A stretch of DNA of 34,536 bases from JAZGAE01 sp036475545 (lineage in GTDB: Bacteria > Pseudomonadota > Alphaproteobacteria > DATDPM01), in NCBI GenBank assembly GCA_036475545.1, contig JAZGAE010000152.1, positions 1 through 34,536 on the forward strand, read 5' to 3'. The notes below the pieces were generated by a model. The model had not been told where the DNA came from. It saw only the letters and a program-made list of their open reading frames with translations, and ran no database searches. Position numbers and translations under genes: made by a program. Positions 19,063-26,881 of this stretch are shown piece after piece (the first letter of the stretch is position 1; each line of letters begins with the position of its first letter).

Positions 19063-19947
19063 TCAGCCGTGGAGCGCCTTGTGGATCGCCGCGCCGACCT
19101 CGACGATCGTCTCGGCGACCTCGACGCCCGCGCTCTTCAACGCCTCCTTCTTGGCGGCGGCGGTCTCCTGCGCGGCGCCGACGATGGCGCCGGCATGCCC
19201 CATGCGGCGGCCCGGAGGCGCCGCCGCGCCCGCCACGAAGGCCGCGACCGGCTTCTTGTTCGTGGTCCACGACTTGATGAACTCGGCCGCCTCGATCTCC
19301 ACGATGCCGCCGATTTCGCCGATCAAGACGATGCCGTCGGTGTCGGGGTCGTCGAGGAACAGGGTGAGCGCATCCACGAAGTTGGTGCCATACACGGGAT
19401 CGCCACCGATGCCGATGACCGTCGACTGGCCGAGGCCGACAGCGCCCGTCTGCACCGCCGCCTCGTAGCTGAGCGTGCCCGAGCGCGACACGATCCCGAT
19501 GCGGCCGGGCGTGTGGATGTAACCGGGCATGATGCCGATCTTTCCGATCCCGGGCGAGATCACGCCGGGACAGTTGGGTCCCACGACGCGGGTCTTGGCT
19601 CCGCCGGCCTGCATCTCGCGCTTGACCCGCTGCATGTCGCGCACCGGAATCCCATCGGTGATGCAAACGACCAGATCGAGGCCCGCCTCGACCGCCTCGA
19701 GGATGGCGTCGGCGGCGAAGGCGGGCGGCACGTAAACGCCCGAGGCGTTGGCGCCGGTCACGGCCACCGCCTCGGCGACGGTGTCGAAAACCGGGAGCTC
19801 CAGATGGGTGGAGCCGCCCTTATCGGGCGTCACGCCGCCGACCAGTTTGGAGCCGTATTTGATCGCCTGTTCGGAATGGAAGGTGCCCTGGGCACCCGTG
19901 AACCCCTGGCTGATGATCTTGGTCTCGGGCGTGATCAGGACAGCCAT
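19063..19947 (-). CDS. sucD: Second succinyl-CoA-ligase-type alpha subunit (divergent paralogue)
   Basis: The 294-residue paralogue of the alpha subunit has intact CoA-binding GFTGAQGTFHSEQAI (15-29), GPNCPGVISPG, SRSGTLSYEAA and the phospho-His loop GRRMGHAGAIVG (H251), so it should be catalytically competent. It departs from the canonical copy at usually conserved places: VTPDKGGSTHLELP for VTPGKGGATHLGLP, GGDPVYGTNF for GGDPISGTSF, and GAAQETAAAK for AGGKGRAEDK after the active His. These changes fit either a diverged succinyl-CoA ligase or a ligase for another dicarboxylate such as malate (MtkB-type). The ATG directly abuts the stop of the beta subunit (TAG-ATG), so the pair is coupled. 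Family is certain; substrate is not. Confidence 0.85.
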   Translation of the reverse strand: MAVLITPETKIISQGFTGAQGTFHSEQAIKYGSKLVGGVTPDKGGSTHLELPVFDTVAEAVAVTGANASGVYVPPAFAADAILEAVEAGLDLVVCITDGIPVRDMQRVKREMQAGGAKTRVVGPNCPGVISPGIGKIGIMPGYIHTPGRIGIVSRSGTLSYEAAVQTGAVGLGQSTVIGIGGDPVYGTNFVDALTLFLDDPDTDGIVLIGEIGGIVEIEAAEFIKSWTTNKKPVAAFVAGAAAPPGRRMGHAGAIVGAAQETAAAKKEALKSAGVEVAETIVEVGAAIHKALHG

Positions 19948-21117
19948 CTAAGCCAACCCCTTCAAGGCCTCGACAATCTTCTGAGCGGCCTCGGACATGG
20001 ATTCCACGGGCTCGATCGGCAGGCCGGAATTCTTCAGGATCTCCCGGCCGAGATCGACGTTGGTGCCCTCGAGCCTGACCACCAAGGGCTTCTCAAGCCC
20101 CACTTCCCGGGCCGCGCTGACGAGGCCCTCGGCGATGGAGTTGCACCGCATCATGCCGCCGAAGATGTTGAGCAGGATGCCCTTCACGTCGGGGTCGGAG
20201 TAAATGAGCTTGAACGCGGCGGCGACGCGCTCGGGCGTGGCGGCGCCGGCGACGTCGAGGAAGTTCGCCGACCTGCCGCCATAGTGGTTGATGATGTCCA
20301 TGGTGGCCATGGACAACCCGGCCCCGTTGACCATCAGGCCGATGTCGCCGTCGAGCTTGACGTAGTTGAGGTCGTGCCGCGAGGCCTCGAGCTCGAGCGG
20401 GTCGATCTCGCTCTCGTCGCGCAGCTCCTCGATGTCCCGGTGGCGAAAGAGCGAGTTGTCGTCGAAGCTCATCTTGCAGTCGAGGGCGACGAGGTCGCCG
20501 GCCGGCGTCACCACCAGCGGGTTGATCTCCAACAGGTCGGCGTCGAGTTCGTAGAAGGCCTTGAAAAGATTCCTGAAAAGCTTCGTGCCCTGCCGCGCGG
20601 TGCGACCCTTGAGGCCCAGCTGGTAGGCGAGCTTGCGGGCGTGGTGAGTCTGCAGGAACCGTCCGGGCCCCAGGGCGATCCTGAAAAGCTTTTCCGGCGT
20701 TTCCTCGGCGACTTCCTCGATGTCCATGCCGCCTTCGGTCGAAGCGATGACGGTGATGCCGCTGGTGCTGCGATCGTTGAGGATGGAGAAGTAGAGCTCC
20801 TCGCCGATGTCACAGGCCGCCTCGATGTAGACCCGGTGCACCTCCTGGCCCTGCGGCCCGGTCTGATCGGTGACGAGGCGCATGTTGAACATGTTGTCGG
20901 CGGCCGCGACCGCGTCTTCCACGGAGCGGACGATCTTGACGCCTCCGGCCTTGCCGCGGCCGCCGGCGTGAATCTGCGCCTTGACCACCATGACGTCCTC
21001 GTCCAGCCACTTGGCGACACGCTCCGCCTCGTGGGTCTTGTACGAGATGTCGCCGACCGGCACCTTGACGTCATACCTGGAAAGGAGTTGCTTCGCCTGA
21101 TACTCGTGAATGTACAT
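19948..21117 (-). CDS. sucC: Second succinyl-CoA-ligase-type beta subunit (divergent paralogue)
   Basis: The 389-residue ATP-grasp subunit begins MYIHEYQAKQLLSRYDV with GAGGA just before ATG 21117. Nucleotide-binding elements are kept (KAQIHAGGRGKAGGVK, EGGMDIEEVA, LLEINPLVV, DCKMSFDDNSLFR). Two normally invariant stretches differ: GGRSANFLDVAGAAT in place of GGEPANFLDVGGGAT, and NIFGGMMRCNSIAEG in place of NIFGGIMRCDVIAEG. From memory, the second stretch lies at the carboxylate-binding loop of succinyl-CoA ligase, so altered acid specificity is possible. It follows mdh in the same direction after a terminator-like hairpin, and its partner alpha gene abuts it. It could be the ancestral mdh-linked copy or an acquired ligase. 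Substrate unresolved. Confidence 0.85.
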   Translation of the reverse strand: MYIHEYQAKQLLSRYDVKVPVGDISYKTHEAERVAKWLDEDVMVVKAQIHAGGRGKAGGVKIVRSVEDAVAAADNMFNMRLVTDQTGPQGQEVHRVYIEAACDIGEELYFSILNDRSTSGITVIASTEGGMDIEEVAEETPEKLFRIALGPGRFLQTHHARKLAYQLGLKGRTARQGTKLFRNLFKAFYELDADLLEINPLVVTPAGDLVALDCKMSFDDNSLFRHRDIEELRDESEIDPLELEASRHDLNYVKLDGDIGLMVNGAGLSMATMDIINHYGGRSANFLDVAGAATPERVAAAFKLIYSDPDVKGILLNIFGGMMRCNSIAEGLVSAAREVGLEKPLVVRLEGTNVDLGREILKNSGLPIEPVESMSEAAQKIVEALKGLA

Positions 21118-21161
21118 TGGTCCTCGTTCACATCGCTTGAGAGCGGCGGCAATGGCCGCTC

Positions 21162-21176
21162 CGAGGGGTCCCCTCG
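21162..21176. promoter_or_regulatory. Dyad upstream of the second sucC
   Basis: The 15-bp inverted repeat CGAGGGG-T-CCCCTCG lies 45 bp before the start of the beta-subunit gene and next to the terminator-like hairpin. It may be part of the same structure or an operator. Confidence 0.3.
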
Positions 21177-21204
21177 AAAATTAGCGCCGCATTAATAACG
21201 GCGC
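21177..21204 (-). terminator. Intrinsic terminator-like hairpin after mdh
   Basis: On the minus strand a 6-bp stem GCGCCG/CGGCGC with a nine-base loop is followed by TAATTTT. It lies 88 bp past the mdh stop and 60 bp before the next gene start. It may end mdh transcripts or attenuate read-through into the divergent sucCD pair. Confidence 0.5.
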
Positions 21205-21291
21205 CCGTGCCGCGACGCAACAACGCCCGGTGGCGATGCGCCCCACCCGCTCGCGGGCGGTCCCGCGGCGACGCCTCGCTCGAGGGGCGAC

Positions 21292-22368
21292 TCAACGTTT
21301 CCGCCCTTTTCGTGCCCGCTTCGCGGAAGGCTTCGCGGATCTCGCCTTGCTCGCCGCCGGCTTCCCGGCGCGCGCCCTTCCGGAGGCCGCCTTCTTCCCC
21401 TTGGCCTTGCCCCCTTTGGCCAACAGCTTCTTCGAAAGGGAGACGAGGTCGCGCACCGATTCGACCGATTTTTCGAACATCTTCCGCTCGCGGGCGCTGA
21501 GCTCGACCTCCACGATGCGCTCGACGCCGCCGGCCCCGATCACGGCCGGCACGCCGACGTACAGGTTCCGCACACCGTATTGGCCGGTGAGCCAGGCGGC
21601 GCACGGCATCACCCGCTTCTTGTCCTTGAGGTAGGCTTCGGCCATCTCGATCGCCGCGGTGGCGGGGGCGTAGAAGGCCGACCCGGTCTTGAGGAGCCCC
21701 ACGATCTCGCCGCCGCCGTAGCGCGTGCGCTCGACGATGGCATCCAGCCGCTTCTTGGTCGTCCAGCCCATCTTGACGAGGTCCGGCAAGGGAATGCCGG
21801 CCACGGTCGAATACCGGATCAGCGGCACCATGGCGTCGCCGTGGCCACCCAGCACGAAGGTGGTGACGTCGGCGGCCGAGACCTCGAACTCCTCGGCCAG
21901 GAAGCGGCGGAACCGCGCGGTGTCCAGCATGCCGGCCATCCCCACCACCTTGTTGTGGGGCAGCCCGCTCACCTCGCGCATCAGCCACACCATGGCATCC
22001 AAGGGATTGGTCACGACGATGACGAAGGCGTCCCGACAATAGCGCCGGATGGCCTGGGCCACGGAGGCGACGACCTTGGCGTTGACCTCGACGAGGTCGT
22101 CGCGGCTCATGCCCGGCTTGCGCGGGATGCCGGCGGTGACGATGGCCACGTCCGATCCCGCGATGGCGCTGTAGTCGTTGGCCCCGACGAACGAGCCGTC
22201 GACGCCCTCGATCGGCGAGGCTTGGGCGATGTCCAGCGCCTTGCCCTGGGGAACGCCCTCGATGATGTCGAAGAGGACGACGTCGCCGAGCTCCTTGAGG
22301 CTGACCAGATGGGCCAGCGTGCCGCCGATGTTGCCGGCGCCGATGAGCGCGATCTTCCTGCGTGCCAT
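21292..22368 (-). CDS. mdh: Malate dehydrogenase (LDH-like) with a 40-residue basic C-terminal tail
   Basis: This NAD-dependent enzyme oxidises malate to oxaloacetate. The 358-residue protein starts MARRKIALIGAGNIGG at 22368 behind GGGGAGG; an upstream in-frame extension to 22542 is not needed. Seen: the NAD-binding GAGNIGG (10-16), substrate arginines in GIPRKPGMSRDD (R83, R89), VTNPLDAMVW, the MLDTARF arginine, and the catalytic His in LGGHGDAMV (H176). The enzyme fold ends near residue 318. It is followed by about 40 residues made almost only of Lys, Ala, Arg, Ser, Gly and Pro (for example KPSAKRARKGRKR at the end), resembling histone-H1-like tails. Standard alphaproteobacterial Mdh is about 320 residues. 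The frame through the tail is open and in phase, with no sign of a frameshift. Confidence 0.96.
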   Translation of the reverse strand: MARRKIALIGAGNIGGTLAHLVSLKELGDVVLFDIIEGVPQGKALDIAQASPIEGVDGSFVGANDYSAIAGSDVAIVTAGIPRKPGMSRDDLVEVNAKVVASVAQAIRRYCRDAFVIVVTNPLDAMVWLMREVSGLPHNKVVGMAGMLDTARFRRFLAEEFEVSAADVTTFVLGGHGDAMVPLIRYSTVAGIPLPDLVKMGWTTKKRLDAIVERTRYGGGEIVGLLKTGSAFYAPATAAIEMAEAYLKDKKRVMPCAAWLTGQYGVRNLYVGVPAVIGAGGVERIVEVELSARERKMFEKSVESVRDLVSLSKKLLAKGGKAKGKKAASGRARAGKPAASKARSAKPSAKRARKGRKR

Positions 22369-22525
22369 GCGGCCTCCCCTTGCGGTGACGCACGCTTTCC
22401 GGGTCCGGAATGGCGCAAGCCGACCGAACCCGCGCGTGCGCTTTTTCACGCTACCTAACGTGAATCGCGGGCAAGGGCAAGGAAAGAGGGGGCAATCGGC
22501 GCCCGCCGGGCGTCCCGCGGCCGGC

Positions 22526-23377
22526 TCAGTCCGCGCCGCCACCCGGGTCCGAGAAGTCGAGTCCGATGTCGACCGCGGGTGCGGAATGGGTGATGCGGCC
22601 GACGGAGATGAAATCGACCCCGGTCTCGGCGATCCGGCGCACCGTCTCCAGCGTCACCCCGCCCGAGGCCTCCGTGGGAACGCGGCCGCGGGCCATGGCG
22701 ACGGCCCCGCGCAAGGTCTCCAGGTCCATGTTGTCCAGCATCAGCCGGTCGGCGCCGGCCTCAAGCGCGTCTCTCACCTGCTCGAGGCTGTCGCACTCGA
22801 TCTCGATGGCCCGCAGTCCGGCCGCCTTGGCGGCGGCGACGGCCGGCCCTACGCCGCCGCAGACTGCGATGTGGTTGTCCTTGATGATCACGCCGTCGTC
22901 CAATCTCATGCGGTGGTTCCGGGCCCCGCCGACGCTGGTGGCGTATTTGGCGAGAAGCCGCATGCCGGGGACCGTCTTGCGGGTATCGAGAAGCGTCGCC
23001 CCGGTGCCGGCGATGCGGTCCACGAAGGCGCGGGTCAAGGTGGCGATGCCGGAGAGGTTTTGGACGATGTTGAGGGCGGTGCGCTCGGCGGACAACAGCG
23101 CGCGGGCCGGCCCCTCGATGTGGGCCAGCGTGGTGCCGGCGGCGGCGCGGGCGCCGTCCGGCGTGAACACTTGGGTTTGGCACTCGCCGGCGAGGCGCCG
23201 GAACACGCCGAGCGCGATGTCGATGCCGGCGACGACGATGTCTTGCCGGCAGTGCATGTCGGCGGCAAGGCGCGCGGGCTCGGGCACGACGGCGGCGGTG
23301 GTGATGTCGCCGCGGCCTACGTCCTCGGCGAGCGCCATGTCGATGAAACGTTCGATGTCGTCGTCGGCGAGCTTCAT
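22526..23377 (-). CDS. nadC: Nicotinate-nucleotide diphosphorylase (carboxylating), quinolinate phosphoribosyltransferase
   Basis: This enzyme converts quinolinate and PRPP to nicotinate mononucleotide in NAD synthesis. The 283-residue protein has the N-terminal AEDVGRGDITT motif, ERTALNIVQNLSGIAT, the active-site DTRKTVPGMR, KYATSVGGARNHRMRLDDGVIIKDNH, the PRPP-side IEIECDSLEQ and LMLDNMD, TEASGGV, and C-terminal DFISVGRITHSAPAVDIGLDF. ATG 23377 gives the normal length. An in-frame ATG at 23413 adds 12 residues, and neither has a clear ribosome site. nadA ends 59 bp upstream on the same strand, so the two form an operon. nadB is not in the window. Confidence 0.96.
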   Translation of the reverse strand: MKLADDDIERFIDMALAEDVGRGDITTAAVVPEPARLAADMHCRQDIVVAGIDIALGVFRRLAGECQTQVFTPDGARAAAGTTLAHIEGPARALLSAERTALNIVQNLSGIATLTRAFVDRIAGTGATLLDTRKTVPGMRLLAKYATSVGGARNHRMRLDDGVIIKDNHIAVCGGVGPAVAAAKAAGLRAIEIECDSLEQVRDALEAGADRLMLDNMDLETLRGAVAMARGRVPTEASGGVTLETVRRIAETGVDFISVGRITHSAPAVDIGLDFSDPGGGAD

Positions 23378-23436
23378 GTGCGCGTGATACTGCCGGCCTG
23401 GGCGGGGCGCCATGATAGCGTCGCCAGGGGTATGGG

Positions 23437-24459
23437 TCACGCGGTGGCGACTCGAGGCTGTGGGACCGCGAGCGTGGGCGACATCTCGAGCATGCGCTCG
23501 ATGGGCTTTAGCGCCGCCAGCCTGAGTGCCTTGGGAATCTCGATCCTGGGCGCCCCGTTCAGCATGCACAGGTGCAGCTTCTCGAGCGTGTTCATCTCCA
23601 TGAACGGGCAGTTGTTGCAGGAGCAGCCTTCGTCCATCCCCGGAGCGGCGATGAAGCGCTTCGCGGGCACGCGCTTCTTCATCTGGTGGATGATGTGGGG
23701 CTCGGTGGCGATGATGAACTCCCGGTCCGGCGCTTGGGTGACGAATTTCAGGATCGAGGAGGTCGAGCCGACGTGGTCGGCGTGGGCCAGGATCGCCTCC
23801 GGGCATTCGGGATGCGCCGCCACCTTGGCCTCGGGGTGGGTCGTCTTGAGGCGGATGATCTCGCGCTCGGAGAAGCGTTCGTGCACGACGCAGGTGCCTG
23901 GCCACAACAGCAACTCGCGCCCCGCCTTGCGGGCGAGATACGCGCCCAGGTGGCGGTCGGGGGCGAACAGGATCGGCCGGTCCTCGGGGATCTGACGGAT
24001 GATGTGCTCGGCATTGGACGAGGTGACGATGATGTCGGAGAGCGCCTTCACCTCGGCCGAGCAGTTGATGTAGGTGATCGCCAGATGCTCCGGGTGCTGC
24101 TCCCGGAAGCGGCGGAAGGCCGCGGGCGGACAAGACTCCTCCAGCGAGCAGCCGGCGTCGCCGTCGGGCAGCAGCACGACCTTGTCGGGGCCCAGGATCT
24201 TGGCCGTCTCGGCCATGAAACGCACCCCGCAGAACACGATCACGTCGGCCTCGGTCGCCGCGGCCCTGTGCGAGAGATCCAGTGAATCGCCGACGAAGTC
24301 GGCGAGGTCCTGGATTTCGCCATCCTGGTAGTAATGGGCGAGGATGACCGCATTCAGCTCGCGCCGGAGCCGGTCGACCTCCGCCTCCAGATCGAGGAAG
24401 GGATCGAGGTCTGCCGGGCTGAGGGCCGCCGGCCCCGGATTCACGACCGTATCGATCAT
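23437..24459 (-). CDS. nadA: Quinolinate synthase
   Basis: This [4Fe-4S] enzyme condenses iminoaspartate with dihydroxyacetone phosphate to quinolinate. The 340-residue protein shows ILAHYYQDGEIQDLADFVGDSL (38-59; substrate-binding His and Tyr), VIVFCGVRFMAETAKIL, DAGCSLEESCP (C104), WPGTCVVHERF (C190), AAHPEC, and GCSCNNCPFMEMNTLE (C284). C104, C190 and C284 correspond to the three cluster ligands as I recall them. Length and motifs match NadA. It is the first gene of nadA-nadC. The L-aspartate oxidase gene nadB is not adjacent, so iminoaspartate comes from elsewhere. Upstream (24460-24691) is a gene-free gap shared with the divergent DUF6494 gene. Confidence 0.96.
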   Translation of the reverse strand: MIDTVVNPGPAALSPADLDPFLDLEAEVDRLRRELNAVILAHYYQDGEIQDLADFVGDSLDLSHRAAATEADVIVFCGVRFMAETAKILGPDKVVLLPDGDAGCSLEESCPPAAFRRFREQHPEHLAITYINCSAEVKALSDIIVTSSNAEHIIRQIPEDRPILFAPDRHLGAYLARKAGRELLLWPGTCVVHERFSEREIIRLKTTHPEAKVAAHPECPEAILAHADHVGSTSSILKFVTQAPDREFIIATEPHIIHQMKKRVPAKRFIAAPGMDEGCSCNNCPFMEMNTLEKLHLCMLNGAPRIEIPKALRLAALKPIERMLEMSPTLAVPQPRVATA

Positions 24460-24583
24460 GTGCGTCTCCGGCGGCTGGTCTCACCACCCCGGGCACGCTC
24501 GCCCGGACTGCGGCGGGGCTATACGGCCGGCCGACGGGCCGGCCGCGCCGTCGCGGCACGTGCGTATCCAACGCGCCTTGCGG

Positions 24584-24589
24584 TATAAA
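24584..24589 (+). promoter_or_regulatory. Possible -10 element (TATAAA) before the DUF6494 gene
   Basis: TATAAA stands out in the otherwise GC-rich 232-bp gap between the divergent nadA and DUF6494 genes, about 100 bp before the latter. No convincing -35 hexamer lies at the right distance, so this is weak. Confidence 0.2.
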
Positions 24590-24691
24590 TGAAGTGAAAG
24601 ACTCGGGTATTTCAAGGGCCTTTCCACCGGGGCCCCGGCAAGGCATGGTGGCGGCGGGAATGGTGGTCCACTCGCCAGAACGGAGGAGGCC

Positions 24692-24898
24692 ATGGACGAG
24701 GACGTCTTCAACATGGAGGTGCGCAAGTTCCTCAAGAAGGTCGGCGTGACCTCGCAACGCGAGATCGAGATGGCGGTGCGCGACGCCATCGCATCGGGCG
24801 GGATCACCGGCGACGAGACCCTCAAGGCGCACATGACGCTCGCGGTCGAAGGCGTGAGCCTCACCATCACCATCGACGGCGACATCGCGCTGACGTGA
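24692..24898 (+). CDS. DUF6494 family small protein (68 aa)
   Basis: The 68-residue soluble protein starts MDEDVFNMEVRKFLKKVGVT. GGAGGAGG ends 2 nt before the ATG, so the start is secure. It has a helix-rich first half (SQREIEMAVRDAIASG) and a beta-rich second half ending LTITIDGDIALT. I recognise the pattern as DUF6494, a small alphaproteobacterial family of unknown function. No catalytic or metal-binding residues stand out and there is no membrane segment. It stands alone between nadA (divergent) and the TraB/GumN fusion gene (convergent). A short hairpin follows its stop. The conserved ends and strong ribosome site support a real gene. Confidence 0.85.
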   Translation: MDEDVFNMEVRKFLKKVGVTSQREIEMAVRDAIASGGITGDETLKAHMTLAVEGVSLTITIDGDIALT

Positions 24899-24916
24899 GG
24901 CGCCTCTACGGCGCCT
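24898..24916 (+). terminator. Hairpin after the DUF6494 gene
   Basis: The 7-bp stem AGGCGCC/GGCGCCT with loop TCTAC begins at the last base of the stop codon. Only two T residues follow, so it is at best a weak intrinsic terminator. The remaining gap to 25037 holds nothing else I can see. Confidence 0.35.
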
Positions 24917-25037
24917 TCCGGGCGAGGGGCCGTCGGCGTGCGCGTTCGAGGGCCGCCCATGACCGGGCGCAACCGGGGACCGGTGGTGTGGGTCCGTCGG
25001 ACTTCGAAAAGGGGGCGACGCGCCAAGGGGGCCGAGG

Positions 25038-26702
25038 TCAGTAGATCCGCGTGACGCGGTAGCCACGCCGTTCCAGGAGATGGAGGATCCCGGCCTCACC
25101 CGGCAGATGCGCCGCGCCGACGGCGACGAATGCGTTGCCTCGTGCCAGCAGCGAAGCCATGCGCGCGACCATCACCTCGTTCCTGTCGTCGATCAGCCGC
25201 TTGTAAAGGGTCCGCATAGCGGCCGGGTCCATCCGTTGGGCCGGCCCTTCCATGGACCGCATGATGGCGGCGATGTCGCCTTGCAGGTAACGCTCCTTCA
25301 TTTCCTCGAGCCAGAAGGCAGACCCGCCCGCGGGGCCGCCCGCGGTTTCCAGGTATTCCACCGCACTCTCCAAGAGGGCGATCTGGTCCCCCTCGGCCAT
25401 CCCGTCGAAGACCGCGAGCTGTTCGTCTACCGTCTCCAAGCCGTAAACGGGCTTTCCTTTGCGCATGGCCTCGTCCGCCAGCCACAAATCGAGGGCCAGT
25501 CCGCCGCCGGCCGCCTCCTCGAGGTTGCTTTGCGCCTGGCTCACGAAGAAGAAGACGACCCACGGCTTGAAGAACTGGAGGACCGCCGGCTCCAAGCCGT
25601 ACGGCGCGAGCGCGGCGACCACCCTGGCGAACAGCTCGTGGCCCACGACCCGTTCCAGGGTCCGTCCGTCGGTGAGGAGCATCGAACGGAGGAGCTTGAC
25701 GCCGAAGTCTTCAGCCGTGTCTCCTTCGGCCAGTCGTATCTCCACCGTCACGCTGCCGGCCCCCGCAAGGGCCTCCGCCACGGCCGGCGGCAGATCCAGG
25801 ACGCGGGGGTCGCGCGAGTGCATGGTCCCGAAAAGGTAGCTGGGCTGGGCCGCCGCGCCCTCGACCATCCACAACAGGCCCGCACCGTGGAGCAGGGGCT
25901 CGCGCCGGTCGGCTTGCGCGAGCGCGGCGTCGAGTCGACGCAGGAGGGCCGCGGAAACTTCGCCGTCGACGGCGAGGCCGGAGCCGGCCTGAAAGGCGCG
26001 TACCGCAGCGCTTGTGCTTGACCCCGCGATCCCGTCCGCAGGCCCCGGCTCGTAGCCCAGCGCCGCCAGCGCTCTCTGGGCCGCCGCGACCGTCTCGGGC
26101 GTCTCCTGCCCGGAGGGACGGGCGGGAGCGGCCCCGTGTTGCCCCGAGGCGATCTCGTCGAGCCGGAAGATCGCGCCGGGGCCGCTGCGCCGCGCGTCCC
26201 CCGCCAGCCGCCGCGCCTCGGCGAACTGCGCGTCCGTCATGTGACGGGCGACGGAGTCGCGAAAGTCCGCCGCCGCGCTGAAGCCGCCCTTGGCTGCCAG
26301 GTCAAAGAGCGCGTAGGCGCGGACGAGATCCTCGGGAACGCCCTCGCCCCTGGCGTAGAATGCGCCGAGACCCACCTGGGCCTCGACGTGGCCTTGCTTG
26401 GCCGCCTCGCGATACCACCTCGCCGCCTCGGCCAGGTTCCGCGGCCGGCCCTCGCCATGCTCGTACACGAGGCCGAGGGCGTATTGGGCGGCGGGGTCGC
26501 CCTCCTCGGCGAGCGCCTTCCGCTGTTCGTAGGTGGTGGCGTCGCCGCGCCGGCCAGCCTCGAGCCCCGCGCCGGGCTCGGCGTGCGCCGGCGCCGCCGT
26601 AACCGCGAACAGCGCCAACCCAAACGCGATCCAGAGACGCCTTAGGGGACTGGCTCGGCGCTTGCGATCATCCGCCGAGGAGACGTCCGATGGAGCGTTC
26701 AT
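25038..26702 (-). CDS. Sel1-repeat / peptidoglycan-binding / TraB-GumN fusion protein
   Basis: The 554-residue protein has an N-terminal basic stretch and hydrophobic helix (LWIAFGLALFAVTAAPAHA), likely a signal peptide. Next are two or so Sel1-like repeats (~50-125; AAQYALGLVYEHGEG, AQVGLGAFYARGEG) and a peptidoglycan-binding-1-like domain (~200-262; AAQRALAALGYEPGPADG). A C-terminal TraB/GumN domain (~275-554) has LFGTMHSRDPRVLDLP, VYGLETVDEQLAVFD, RNEVMVARMAS and AFVAVGAAHLPGEAGIL. TraB/GumN proteins carry paired GxxH-type motifs and are thought to be metal-dependent hydrolases. The fusion suggests an envelope-located enzyme tethered through repeats. ATG 26702 follows GCGAAGG; a GTG at 26726 is less likely. 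It is transcribed alone between sdhB and the convergent DUF6494 gene. Substrate unknown. Confidence 0.85.
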   Translation of the reverse strand: MNAPSDVSSADDRKRRASPLRRLWIAFGLALFAVTAAPAHAEPGAGLEAGRRGDATTYEQRKALAEEGDPAAQYALGLVYEHGEGRPRNLAEAARWYREAAKQGHVEAQVGLGAFYARGEGVPEDLVRAYALFDLAAKGGFSAAADFRDSVARHMTDAQFAEARRLAGDARRSGPGAIFRLDEIASGQHGAAPARPSGQETPETVAAAQRALAALGYEPGPADGIAGSSTSAAVRAFQAGSGLAVDGEVSAALLRRLDAALAQADRREPLLHGAGLLWMVEGAAAQPSYLFGTMHSRDPRVLDLPPAVAEALAGAGSVTVEIRLAEGDTAEDFGVKLLRSMLLTDGRTLERVVGHELFARVVAALAPYGLEPAVLQFFKPWVVFFFVSQAQSNLEEAAGGGLALDLWLADEAMRKGKPVYGLETVDEQLAVFDGMAEGDQIALLESAVEYLETAGGPAGGSAFWLEEMKERYLQGDIAAIMRSMEGPAQRMDPAAMRTLYKRLIDDRNEVMVARMASLLARGNAFVAVGAAHLPGEAGILHLLERRGYRVTRIY

Positions 26703-26865
26703 GTTGCCTTCGCCATCCACGGGCACCCGCCGATCGAATCGCGAAGAGACCGGGCGCCGCGGCTCCGGTGCCGGCCTCTTGAGGACAAGAAAGGAACCCC
26801 TGTCGCCAGACTAGAGCATAATCCGGTCGGGTGGAATCGGCTGCGTTGCGCCGGGGCGAGGTGAT

Positions 26866-26881
26866 CCGCCGCTAGCGGCGG
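26866..26881. repeat. Perfect 16-bp palindrome over the sdhB stop codon
   Basis: CCGCCGCTAGCGGCGG is fully self-complementary and contains the sdhB TAG. No T-run follows on the minus strand. It might stabilise the mRNA 3' end. The rest of the gap (26703-26865) holds no gene; its stretch at 26812-26842 (CTAGAGCATAATCCGG...) resembles intergenic repeats I recall from rhizobial genomes. Confidence 0.4.

Noticed and set aside
18952..21195. Long plus-strand open frame opposite the second sucCD pair
   Set aside because: Antisense shadow; composition dominated by Asp/His/Arg/Gly, and the minus-strand pair is unambiguous.
22369..22542. Longer malate dehydrogenase start at 22542
   Set aside because: A strong ribosome site precedes ATG 22368, and the family starts directly at the NAD-binding strand.
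23378..25099. Continuous 857-codon minus-strand frame ending in nadC
   Set aside because: Its upstream part runs out of phase through nadA and the DUF6494 gene; only the last ~283 codons are NadC.
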